64,000 bases of DNA, taken from Chitinophaga filiformis. Its GTDB lineage: Bacteria > Bacteroidota > Bacteroidia > Chitinophagales > Chitinophagaceae. The position numbers and the translations under genes are program-made. The first letter of the stretch is position 1. The number at the start of each line of letters is the position of its first letter. The stretch spans positions 1,302,001-1,366,000 of the forward strand of contig NZ_JAKIRP010000001.1 in NCBI RefSeq assembly GCF_021646545.1, in the 5' to 3' direction. Positions 10,042 through 17,988 of this stretch are shown piece after piece. Below the pieces are notes generated by a model. It ran no database searches. It saw only the letters and a list, made by a program, of their open reading frames with translations, and was not told where the DNA came from.

Positions 10042-10752
10042 ATGGAAAAGACCAGACATGTATCTTTCGATCTGTGGATGACGTTAATCCGTTCTCACCC
10101 TTCCTTTAAAACGAAGCGTGCAGACCTGTTCCGTTCCTTTTTTTCGCTGGAGGCCTACGCACCGGAAAAAGTGGAAGCTGCGTTCAGGGAGACAGATGTA
10201 CTCATCAATAACATGAACGAGATAACAGGACGTAACGTGCATACATTCGAAATGTATCTGTTATGCCTGCATTTGCTGGGTACTGATATTAAAATTGTGC
10301 ACCCGGACAAACTGGAGGAATTCTACAGTTTGTCCGAGGCACTTTTCTTTCAATATCCTCCCCTGCCTTTGTATGAGGACATCAAAAAATTGCTGGCCGC
10401 TTTGCAGACACAGGGTATTACCACAAATCTGCTGAGCAATACAGGGCTCATTCAGGGACGGACTTTACGTAAGTTAATGGCAGAATGGGGATGGGACGCC
10501 CACTTTGCATTTCAGCTGTATTCAGACGAAACAGGATACTCCAAACCGGATGTACAGATGTTCAGCCGGTTGTTGGAAAATGCCACTTTACTGCATACTG
10601 ACATTACTCCTGCGCAGATATGGCACCTCGGCGATAACCAGGTTGCCGATGTACTTGGAGCACAACGTATGGGTATATACGCAACGTTGACAGACATTGT
10701 TAATAACCCCTTAAATAAGTTGTTAAATGAAAGATGTTTATGCCTTACATAA
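10042..10752 (+). CDS. HAD superfamily hydrolase of the Ter operon
   Basis: A 236-residue haloacid-dehalogenase-fold protein. Motif I is FDLWMTLI: the nucleophile D10 is present but the usual second aspartate at +2 is tryptophan, as in dehalogenase-like rather than typical phosphatase members. Motif II is LLSNTG, motif III lysine is in YSKPDVQMF, motif IV is HLGDNQVADVLGA. HAD proteins with PRTase partners are known parts of Ter gene clusters proposed to make or process a nucleoside-like metabolite (Anantharaman, Iyer and Aravind). The start follows the TerY stop by one base and the end overlaps the next gene by 26 bases, a tight coupling. Confidence 0.88.
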   Translation: MEKTRHVSFDLWMTLIRSHPSFKTKRADLFRSFFSLEAYAPEKVEAAFRETDVLINNMNEITGRNVHTFEMYLLCLHLLGTDIKIVHPDKLEEFYSLSEALFFQYPPLPLYEDIKKLLAALQTQGITTNLLSNTGLIQGRTLRKLMAEWGWDAHFAFQLYSDETGYSKPDVQMFSRLLENATLLHTDITPAQIWHLGDNQVADVLGAQRMGIYATLTDIVNNPLNKLLNERCLCLT

Positions 10753-11617
10753 CCTTGTAGATGATGCTCATTTCCCTTTTGATCCCGCTGCTTACAGCCG
10801 TTTCAAATTCGGGGACGGGGCGGCTGCGGACGCATTCGGGGCTGCATTGGCTGAAGGTTTCATTGCTACTTACGGAAACAGGTTGTCAGAAAATGATCAG
10901 CTGGTAGTGTTGCCAAGTCCTTACACCAGTATTCCTACTGCTTCCTTTCATATGACCACTGCATTTATGAAAGTGCTCAACAGGTACCTGTGCATGAAGG
11001 GATACAATCCTGCAGAAAGTGCCAAGATCCATCGTTTTAAAACATACAGCATTGATTACGGCGCATTGGATATGGAAAGCAGGAAAGCACTTATCATCAA
11101 TGATAAATACCATCTCGATAAAGACTTTCTGTTGGGGAAGACGCTCATCTTTACTGACGATATCCGTATCACAGGAAGTCATGAACTGATCATCCGCAAC
11201 CTGCTGCAACGGTATGAACTGGACAATACTGCTTATTTCCTGTACTATGCGCAACTGCAGAACAGCAGTATTCATCCCAACATAGAAAATAAACTCAATT
11301 ACTATAGTGTACACTCCCTGCAGAGCCTTGAAGCGGTGATATGTTCGCCTTCATTCAGGTTCAATACAAGGGTGGTAAAATACTTACTCCATGCGCCTTT
11401 TGCGGAGTACGAACAGCTGCTGATGAAACAGACGCCGGTATTCCTCCAGGAACTGGCAGACTGCTGCATCGGTAATAATTACTACCAGATGGAAGAGTAC
11501 AGAAAGAACGCAACATTTTTATTTGATCATCTTCAAAAAATCATACCATCATGGCAATCAATTTGCAAAAAGGAGAACGGGCAAATCTTGAACTACCAAA
11601 ATTCACTATTGGCTTAG
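10727..11617 (+). CDS. Phosphoribosyltransferase-like protein of the Ter operon
   Basis: A 296-residue protein with one PRPP-binding-like motif, LIFTDDIRITGS (D144, D145), preceded by a hydrophobic strand. Upstream is a VVLPSPYTSIPTASFHMTTAF segment reminiscent of the N-terminal part of Ter-associated PRTases. The C-terminal half has no motif I recognise. Such proteins pair with HAD and often ATP-grasp enzymes in Ter clusters; no ATP-grasp gene is here. It overlaps the HAD gene by 26 bases and the third terD by 67 bases; the last 22 codons are therefore read in two frames, which is unusual and could mean that the C-terminus is dispensable. Catalytic activity is not certain. Confidence 0.82.
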   Translation: MKDVYALHNLVDDAHFPFDPAAYSRFKFGDGAAADAFGAALAEGFIATYGNRLSENDQLVVLPSPYTSIPTASFHMTTAFMKVLNRYLCMKGYNPAESAKIHRFKTYSIDYGALDMESRKALIINDKYHLDKDFLLGKTLIFTDDIRITGSHELIIRNLLQRYELDNTAYFLYYAQLQNSSIHPNIENKLNYYSVHSLQSLEAVICSPSFRFNTRVVKYLLHAPFAEYEQLLMKQTPVFLQELADCCIGNNYYQMEEYRKNATFLFDHLQKIIPSWQSICKKENGQILNYQNSLLA

Positions 11618-12105
11618 GATGGGATATCAATGAATCACATACAGGCGGAGAATGCGACCTGGATGCTTCTGTGTTCCTCCTGGGAGAGAACAGAAAGATC
11701 CTGTCAGATCCGTATTTCGTGTTTTATAACAACCTTGAATCTCCGGATGGTGCTGTGAAACATTCCGGCGATAACCGCACCGGTGCAGGTGATGGCGATG
11801 ACGAGACAATCCATGTAGACTTGTCTGTTATCAATCCTGCGGTGAAAGAGATCTGTATAGTGGTGACCATCCATGAAGCAGCGCAGCGTAAACAGAACTT
11901 CGGACAGGTCCGCAACTCTTTTATCCGTATTTATGATGCGGTTAAGAATGTGGAACTGGTGAAATATGAACTGGGAGAAGACTTCTCCATCGAGACAGCC
12001 GTTGAATTTGGCCGCATCTACAAACGCGATAACCAATGGCGTTTTGAAGCGGTGGGGCTTGGTCAGAAAGGAGGCCTGGAAGAGTACCTGGCGAAATATG
12101 CGTAA
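11551..12105 (+). CDS. TerD family protein (third paralogue)
   Basis: A 184-residue TerD protein starting MAINLQKGERANLELP, with GLGWDINESHTGGECDLDASVFLLG and the calcium loop GDNRTGAGDGDDE, then RKQNFGQVRNSFIRIY and FGRIYKRDNQWRFEAVG. It is close to the first paralogue over its whole length. The start is fixed by alignment with that paralogue, which confirms the 67-base overlap with the preceding gene. It opens a second TerD-TerY unit of the operon. Confidence 0.95.
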   Translation: MAINLQKGERANLELPKFTIGLGWDINESHTGGECDLDASVFLLGENRKILSDPYFVFYNNLESPDGAVKHSGDNRTGAGDGDDETIHVDLSVINPAVKEICIVVTIHEAAQRKQNFGQVRNSFIRIYDAVKNVELVKYELGEDFSIETAVEFGRIYKRDNQWRFEAVGLGQKGGLEEYLAKYA

Positions 12106-12127
12106 TTGAATTTAACATAACATAATC

Positions 12128-12763
12128 ATGAGACGACTTCCGGTATATCTGTTGCTTGACACCTCCGGCTCCATGAGAGGCGAGCGTATAGAGGCAGTGA
12201 AAAACGGACTGCAGGTATTGGTTTCCAAATTAAGGCAGGATCCTTTTGCCCTGGAATCTGTGTGGATAAGCATTATCACTTTCGACAGGGAAGTGAAACA
12301 GATCCTGCCATTGACTGCTTTAGAGTCTTTGCAACTGCCGGAGATTACCACTCCGGAATCAGGTCCTACCAACATGGGAGCTGCACTGGAACTACTGTGC
12401 ACGAAGCTTGATAACGAGGTGGTCAAAGGAAATGATACCCAGAAAGGAGACTGGCGCCCACTGTTGTTCCTGATGACAGACGGCAAGCCTTCAGACCTGG
12501 CGGCTTTCCGTGAAGTAGTGCCTAAGATCAAAAGTAAGAACCTTGCGGCTTTAGTGGCCTGTGCCGCCGGTGCGGAAGCACAGGACAGTTTCCTGAAAGA
12601 ACTCACAGATACAGTAGTTCATCTGGATACTGCCGATAGTTCCACCTTAATGTCCTTCTTCAAATGGGTATCTGCATCTATCGGTACAGGTAACAAGAGC
12701 GTGGGTACTACGGAAGAAATACAATTGCCACCACCACCGGCAGAAGTGCATGTCATTATCTAA
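12128..12763 (+). CDS. TerY-like von Willebrand A domain protein (second)
   Basis: A 211-residue vWA protein, paralogue of the one at 9402 with the same start (MRRLPVYLLLDTSGSM), intact metal site (D11, S13, S15; TNMGAAL; LMTDGKPSD) and the same proline-rich end (IQLPPPPAEVHVII). The HAD-PRTase pair lies between the two TerD-TerY units, so an ancestral TerD-TerY duplication is likely. Forty bases separate it from a small membrane protein gene. Confidence 0.93.
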   Translation: MRRLPVYLLLDTSGSMRGERIEAVKNGLQVLVSKLRQDPFALESVWISIITFDREVKQILPLTALESLQLPEITTPESGPTNMGAALELLCTKLDNEVVKGNDTQKGDWRPLLFLMTDGKPSDLAAFREVVPKIKSKNLAALVACAAGAEAQDSFLKELTDTVVHLDTADSSTLMSFFKWVSASIGTGNKSVGTTEEIQLPPPPAEVHVII

Positions 12764-12802
12764 TGGGGTATCAACAGATACCCCTAACAAAGAACTATAC
12801 CA

Positions 12803-13054
12803 ATGTTTTTCATTATCCATCTTATTATTAACATCCTCATTGTAGGACTCTTTTTATATTCAAAACTGCTGCCTTATGAAGACCGTTTAACGGGTCAGTA
12901 TAAGCAGACCTTCAGTTTCTTCAAAAGTATTTTCAAACCCGTGTTAAGTGTGTTCAGCGGTATTAAACCATTCCAGGTAGGAACAGGGCTTGCCGTTGAT
13001 ATGACACAGATATTGTTACTGATCATTTTGCTGGTACTTAATTATTTCTACTGA
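12803..13054 (+). CDS. Small two-helix membrane protein of the Ter operon
   Basis: An 83-residue protein with a hydrophobic N-terminal helix (about residues 2-22), a central amphipathic basic segment (FKSIFKPVLSVFSGIKPFQVG) and a C-terminal helix (ILLLIILLVLNYFY). The topology recalls YggT-type proteins but the sequence match is weak. Its start is an ATG 39 bases after the TerY stop and its stop shares its last base with the start of the next gene (TGATG), so it belongs to the operon. It could anchor the cytoplasmic Ter proteins to the membrane or act with TerC; this is inference only. Confidence 0.75.
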   Translation: MFFIIHLIINILIVGLFLYSKLLPYEDRLTGQYKQTFSFFKSIFKPVLSVFSGIKPFQVGTGLAVDMTQILLLIILLVLNYFY

Positions 13055-14112
13055 TGAGAAGACTACCTATTTATTTCCTCATAGATGTATCCGAATCTAT
13101 GGTGGGAGAACAGATCCAGTTTGTAGAGGAAGGATTGGCGACGATCATTAAAGAGTTGAAATCTGACCCTTATGCATTGGAAACTGCCTGGGTGTCTATT
13201 ATTGTATTTGCCGGTCAGGCGAAGACAATAGTACCATTGCAGGAAGTGATCAGTTTCTATCCGCCAAAATTCCCGATAGGCGCAGGTACTTCTTTGAGCA
13301 ACGGTCTTGGCCACCTGATGTATGAGTTGCGTAAGAATACGGTACAGACCACCGCCACACAGAAGGGCGATTGGAAGCCGATCGTATTCCTCTTTACAGA
13401 CGGTAGCCCAACAGACAATAGTAGTGCTGCCATCCATGAATGGAAACAGAACTGGCAGAGTAAAACAAACCTGGTCGCCATTTCATTTGGTGACGAAAAT
13501 AATCTGAGTGTACTGAAGGAATTGACAGAGACTGTACTGATGTTCAAGAATACAACACCACAGTCGTATAAGGAGTTCTTCAGATGGATCACCGCATCTA
13601 TCAAATCCAGCAGTGTAAGTGTGAGCAATAATGGTTCAGGCATGGAACTGGCAAAGCTTAGCGACGGTGTGATTGAAAAGGTGGATATAGATAAACTACC
13701 TCCCGTACAGCCGGGATTTGTAGATACCAACTACGCCATCTTTGCTGCAAAATGCCAGAATACGCAAAAGCCTTATCTCATCAAGTATAAGAAAGGATTA
13801 CGCCCGGTAACCATCAGCGGTATGAATATGCAGTCGATGGGGTATCGGCTCAATGGTGCGTTCCCGGTGGACAATGCCTATTTTGAATTGTCTGCAGAAG
13901 GCGGTGTTATCAACAGCAAGGTGAATACCGACGAGTTGGAAGGTTTTCCTACCTGTCCCTGCTGCGGTAACCAGTACGGGTTCAGCGTATGCTCCTGCGG
14001 TAAAGTACATTGCGTAGGGCAGGAAGAGGTGAGTACTTGTTCCTGGTGTGGCAAACAGGGCAAATATGGTTTCGGAGATGGCAATATGGATATAAACAGA
14101 ACGCAGGGATAA
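13054..14112 (+). CDS. TerY-like vWA protein with C-terminal metal-binding TerY-C domain
   Basis: A 352-residue protein: vWA domain (about 1-190) with DVSESM (D11, S13, S15), TSLSNG and LFTDGSPTD, then a spacer and a C-terminal cysteine-rich domain (about 290-340) with paired motifs CPCC, CSCG, HC and CSWCG that should bind zinc. This architecture is the TerY of the TerY-P triad, which always accompanies a PP2C phosphatase and a kinase, as found immediately downstream. The next gene starts within the stop codon (TAATG). By family knowledge it would scaffold the phosphatase and kinase; no experimental basis in this organism. Confidence 0.92.
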   Translation: MRRLPIYFLIDVSESMVGEQIQFVEEGLATIIKELKSDPYALETAWVSIIVFAGQAKTIVPLQEVISFYPPKFPIGAGTSLSNGLGHLMYELRKNTVQTTATQKGDWKPIVFLFTDGSPTDNSSAAIHEWKQNWQSKTNLVAISFGDENNLSVLKELTETVLMFKNTTPQSYKEFFRWITASIKSSSVSVSNNGSGMELAKLSDGVIEKVDIDKLPPVQPGFVDTNYAIFAAKCQNTQKPYLIKYKKGLRPVTISGMNMQSMGYRLNGAFPVDNAYFELSAEGGVINSKVNTDELEGFPTCPCCGNQYGFSVCSCGKVHCVGQEEVSTCSWCGKQGKYGFGDGNMDINRTQG

Positions 14113-15524
14113 TGACCGGACAAGATCAGGCTTTTATAGAAGCGCTGCTGCGGCATAAAGGATGGCCGGTATCAGAAAATCAGCAGGCACTGTTTGACAA
14201 ATTTGTATCAGAAGAGCATATTCAGCAAGCAGTGAAAACGATTATAAACACTCAAAAAGATATTGTGGAATCCTGGAAAGAAAGATCACTGATTGATGAT
14301 ATTCTTCAGAAACATATTGTTCTGCCAAATGCAAAGGTGAATAAAGCATACAGCTTCACGTTTGACCCTGAGGGAAGCGGATTACAGGAGATGGGAGATT
14401 TCGAATGGAGCATTCCGGAAGGACTGGGAATCGCATTTGATGAAACAGCCAATACAATTTCCGGTATACCATTGCAGCAGGGAGAGTATGTGCTGACCCT
14501 GCGCTTCCGGTTGAAACACCATCCGGCAGATAGACCATTTACTGAAAAGAAGATATTACTGGTTATCAACCCTGATCCGAAATCGTTGTGGCAGAACCTG
14601 CCTTCTGATGAGCAGGACAAATACTGGCAGCCAGACCAGGCAGCAGTGGCCCTGCCTTTCGGCGACCGTAAGCTGGTGATTGCTTCCAAAAGAGGCCGTA
14701 GCCACGCGCACGAAGGGAAGTTCAGAGACGATAGCTTCGGATGTGATTTCAACGCCGAAACTGGATGGGGCATCATCGCAGTAGCCGATGGCGCCGGATC
14801 AGCAAAATATAGCCGTAAAGGGGCTGATATGGCCTGTAAGGCTGCGGTAGGCAGCTTCCGGGAACTGCTGGCGGGCGATAAGATAGCCGGCCTGGAAGAG
14901 GCGATCACTGCTTACCTGAATGATCCCAGCGAGGATAGCCAGAAAAAAGTAAGTATCCAGTTTATTGAACAGTTGGGGAAGCTGGCATTTACTGCCCAGG
15001 GAAAGATCAAACAAGAGGCGCAGGAGAATGGCGCGGACATAAAAGATTACTCGACCACACTTATTTTTGCGCTGGTAAAGAAATATGCAGCTGGTTATGT
15101 GATCAGTTCTTTCTGGGTGGGAGATGGAGGCATCGGCATCTATCAGGATGCCACAGGTGATGCTTTTGTCATGGGCACACCTGACAGTGGCGAGTTTGCC
15201 GGGCAGACGCGCTTTCTGACAATGTCTGACATCTTTGCCAACGGCGCCTATGTGAACCGCATCCGTTTTAAAGTGGTGCCCGATTTTACAGCGCTGCTGC
15301 TGATGACAGATGGTCTCACTGACCCTAAGTTCCAGACAGATGGTAATCTGCAGAAGAATGAGTACTGGCGGCAACTATGGCAGGACCTTGGCGGGGCGAA
15401 CGATGATGGCACCAGCGTGAACTTTGCAGGTACGCCGGAAGCCGTGAAGGAAAGCCTGCTCAACTGGCTGGATTTCTGGTCGCCCGGTAATCATGACGAT
15501 CGTACCATAGCTATTTTATACTGA
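14112..15524 (+). CDS. PP2C family serine/threonine phosphatase with N-terminal Ig-like domain
   Basis: A 470-residue protein. Residues about 70-160 form an Ig-like/cadherin-like module (AYSFTFDPEGS...GIAFDETANTISGIPLQQGEYVLTL), of the type usually found in extracellular proteins. The C-terminal catalytic domain shows PP2C metal-site motifs: VADGAGSAKYSRKGADMA, DYSTTLIFALV, FWVGDGGIGIY, LLLMTDGLTDP and HDDRTIAILY. There is no signal peptide or helix, so it should be cytoplasmic. The start at 14112 overlaps the TerY stop by one base (TAATG), and a longer upstream frame is rejected for that reason. Second member of the TerY-P triad; ten bases from the kinase. Confidence 0.92.
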   Translation: MTGQDQAFIEALLRHKGWPVSENQQALFDKFVSEEHIQQAVKTIINTQKDIVESWKERSLIDDILQKHIVLPNAKVNKAYSFTFDPEGSGLQEMGDFEWSIPEGLGIAFDETANTISGIPLQQGEYVLTLRFRLKHHPADRPFTEKKILLVINPDPKSLWQNLPSDEQDKYWQPDQAAVALPFGDRKLVIASKRGRSHAHEGKFRDDSFGCDFNAETGWGIIAVADGAGSAKYSRKGADMACKAAVGSFRELLAGDKIAGLEEAITAYLNDPSEDSQKKVSIQFIEQLGKLAFTAQGKIKQEAQENGADIKDYSTTLIFALVKKYAAGYVISSFWVGDGGIGIYQDATGDAFVMGTPDSGEFAGQTRFLTMSDIFANGAYVNRIRFKVVPDFTALLLMTDGLTDPKFQTDGNLQKNEYWRQLWQDLGGANDDGTSVNFAGTPEAVKESLLNWLDFWSPGNHDDRTIAILY

Positions 15525-15534
15525 TAAGGAATAC

Positions 15535-17052
15535 ATGAGCAACATTATCACAGTTACAGCGCAGGATGGGAAATCTTATCAATATGTTGATAACGGTGAC
15601 CCGATGCAGGGAGGTATGAAGGACGTTTATTTCTCTCCTGACAAGTCATATGTAGTGGCTTTCTTCAGGGATAAGCAGGACTTCAATTCCAAAGAGCGGC
15701 TCAACAATATTGTCAACACGTTCCGGGAAAGGATCTTCAATCAGCCGGGAGGCGAATACTGGAAAGATCTTTTCTGCTGGCCAAATAATATTGTGGAAAA
15801 GGATGGGAAGACCGGTATCATAGTTCCGGTATATCAGAAGAAATTCTTTTTTACTAAAGGATACAACCCTGGCGCCGCCCAGATCGTATCTATTGCGGGA
15901 AAAGAGAAAGAGGGAAGGTGGTTTGCTTCTCCACAGTTCAGAAGCCGTCAGTTCAAGCTGCACCTCGATGAAAGTGAACTTGGGGACTGGTTTAAGTTCT
16001 GCCTCATCTGTATCAAGATAGCCCGGGCTGTAAGGCGTATGCATGCTGCCGGCCTGGCTCACTCAGACCTTTCCTACAAAAACGTGCTGATAGATCCCAT
16101 TACGGGCAGCGCCGCGATCATTGACATTGACGGGCTGGTAGTACCTGGAAAGTTCCCGCCTGATGTGATCGGGACACCCGATTTCATTGCGCCGGAGGTA
16201 ATGGCTACCAAGCATCTCCCGAAAGAAGATCCCGCACGTAAACTGCCAAGTATTGCGACAGACAGGCATGCGCTGGCAGTGATGATCTATATGTACCTGT
16301 TGTATCGCCACCCGCTACGCGGAGGAAAGATACATGATACAGATGCGCAGAAAGATGAGGAACTGTCAATGGGGGCGAAGGCTTTGTTCATAGAACATCC
16401 TACAGATACTTCCAACAGGCCACGGCTGGATCAGGTAAAACCGACGCACCTGCCCTGGGCAGATGTGAGTAAGATCCCCTATACAGTCTGCGGTCCTTAC
16501 CTGAAGGAGCTGTTCGAGAAGGCATTTATCGACGGACTGCATAACCCTTCATTGCGTCCTACTGCCGACGAATGGGAGCAGGCATTGATCAAAACTGTTG
16601 ATCTGCTGCAGCCCTGTCAGAATAAGAATTGCGACCAGAAATGGTTCGTATTCGACAATACCACCAGCCCCTGCTGTCCGTTCTGTAATACACCCTACCG
16701 CGGACAATTACCCGTTTTGAACTTGTATTGGTCACGAAAACCGGGTAGCTTTACGCCCGAAAATCACCGGTTAATGGTATATCACAACCAATATTTATAT
16801 CCCTGGCATGTGAATAGAAACATTTATCCGAACGAAAGACTAACAGATCAGCAGAAAAAACCGGTGGGATATTTTGTATTTCATAATAATAAGTGGCAAC
16901 TTGTCAATCAAACGCTTACATCTTTAAAAGACGTTACGGAGGGGAAGGATATTCCGGTAAACTCTATGGTGGAGCTGACAGATAACAAACAATTACTGCT
17001 GTCCCAGGAAGAAGGAGGACGGCTCATAGTGGTGCAACTTGTAAACAATTAA
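15535..17052 (+). CDS. Protein kinase of the TerY-P triad with C-terminal zinc ribbon
   Basis: A 505-residue eukaryotic-type kinase fold. The catalytic loop HSDLSYKN (H176, D178, N183) and metal motif IIDIDG (D197) are intact, as is the GTPDFIAPEV activation end. The N-lobe has a glycine-rich DPMQGGMKDVYF, but the VAxK position reads VVAFF, so the usual ATP-lysine is not obvious; K47 a few residues later might substitute. After the kinase comes a zinc ribbon (CQNKNC...CCPFC, about 360-390) and a beta-rich tail of about 110 residues that could be FHA-like. It likely phosphorylates Ter components, opposed by the PP2C gene just upstream. Cytoplasmic. Confidence 0.9.
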   Translation: MSNIITVTAQDGKSYQYVDNGDPMQGGMKDVYFSPDKSYVVAFFRDKQDFNSKERLNNIVNTFRERIFNQPGGEYWKDLFCWPNNIVEKDGKTGIIVPVYQKKFFFTKGYNPGAAQIVSIAGKEKEGRWFASPQFRSRQFKLHLDESELGDWFKFCLICIKIARAVRRMHAAGLAHSDLSYKNVLIDPITGSAAIIDIDGLVVPGKFPPDVIGTPDFIAPEVMATKHLPKEDPARKLPSIATDRHALAVMIYMYLLYRHPLRGGKIHDTDAQKDEELSMGAKALFIEHPTDTSNRPRLDQVKPTHLPWADVSKIPYTVCGPYLKELFEKAFIDGLHNPSLRPTADEWEQALIKTVDLLQPCQNKNCDQKWFVFDNTTSPCCPFCNTPYRGQLPVLNLYWSRKPGSFTPENHRLMVYHNQYLYPWHVNRNIYPNERLTDQQKKPVGYFVFHNNKWQLVNQTLTSLKDVTEGKDIPVNSMVELTDNKQLLLSQEEGGRLIVVQLVNN

Positions 17053-17085
17053 CGTCTATCAAAAACAAGAAAATAACAAACAATT

Positions 17086-17904
17086 ATGCAAATCGCTGAA
17101 ATGTTCCAGCAGATCTTGGACAACCCGATACCCGCGTTGCTGATCGTCGGAAACCTGATTATTATTGAAAGCCTGTTGTCGGTGGATAATGCGGCTGTAT
17201 TGGCTACAATGGTAATGGACCTGCCAAAGGAACAACGTAACAAAGCGCTGAAGTACGGTATTATTGGTGCCTATGTCTTCCGGGGTATTTGTTTACTGTT
17301 CGCATCCCTGCTTATCAAAGTATGGTGGTTGAAACCTGTTGGCGGATTCTATCTCCTGTACCTGACCTATGATTATTTTAAAAAGAGGGCTGCAAAGTCA
17401 AAAGCAGAGAAAGCAGGTATTGTAGAGCAGGAAGCAGAGGAGATCGACAAGAGCAAAAACTGGTTATATAAAGCAACAATAGGCTGGATGGGGCAGTTCT
17501 GGGCTACTGTAGCGCTGGTGGAACTGATGGACCTCGCCTTCTCTATTGATAACGTATTCGCAGCAGTTGCATTCAGCGATAATATCGTCTTGATCTGGAC
17601 CGGTGTATTTATCGGTATCCTGGCTATGCGTTTTGTAGCACAAGGTTTTGTAAGACTGATGGAAAAATATCCTTTCCTGGAAATTGCAGCCTTCCTGGTG
17701 ATTGGCGTGCTTGGTATCAAACTGATGCTGGCTATTTATGAGCACTTCTTCCCTGAGACTGCCGCTACCAAATTCCTGGAAAGTCATCAGGCAGACTGGG
17801 CTACCTCCCTCATTACTGTATCTATCTTCCTGGTTCCGATCATCACCAGCATACTGTTCAACTTCCCAAAACACAAACACAAAGTGGAAGCAAAAGCAGA
17901 CTAA
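17086..17904 (+). CDS. terC: TerC family integral membrane protein
   Basis: A 272-residue inner-membrane protein with about seven transmembrane helices. Two buried acidic motifs typical of TerC are visible: LLSVDNAAVLA (D34, N35) and MDLAFSIDNVFAAVAFS. The hydrophilic loop between helices 3 and 4 contains a KAEKAGIVEQEAEEIDKS segment. TerC proteins are proposed metal (manganese or calcium) exporters that also anchor TerD. It is the last gene of the operon, 33 bases after the kinase, and a terminator follows. Confidence 0.94.
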   Translation: MQIAEMFQQILDNPIPALLIVGNLIIIESLLSVDNAAVLATMVMDLPKEQRNKALKYGIIGAYVFRGICLLFASLLIKVWWLKPVGGFYLLYLTYDYFKKRAAKSKAEKAGIVEQEAEEIDKSKNWLYKATIGWMGQFWATVALVELMDLAFSIDNVFAAVAFSDNIVLIWTGVFIGILAMRFVAQGFVRLMEKYPFLEIAAFLVIGVLGIKLMLAIYEHFFPETAATKFLESHQADWATSLITVSIFLVPIITSILFNFPKHKHKVEAKAD

Positions 17905-17931
17905 CACAAATGATAATAACTTCTTAATAAG

Positions 17932-17960
17932 AAAGGACCGGTTTATTGCCGGTCCTTTTT
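17932..17960 (+). terminator. Terminator of the Ter operon
   Basis: Ten-base perfect stem (aaaggaccgg with its complement at 17949-17958), 7-base loop and following T-run, 28 bases after the terC stop. Confidence 0.85.
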
Positions 17961-17988
17961 GCTTTTATAACAAGTGCTCACCAGTTAC

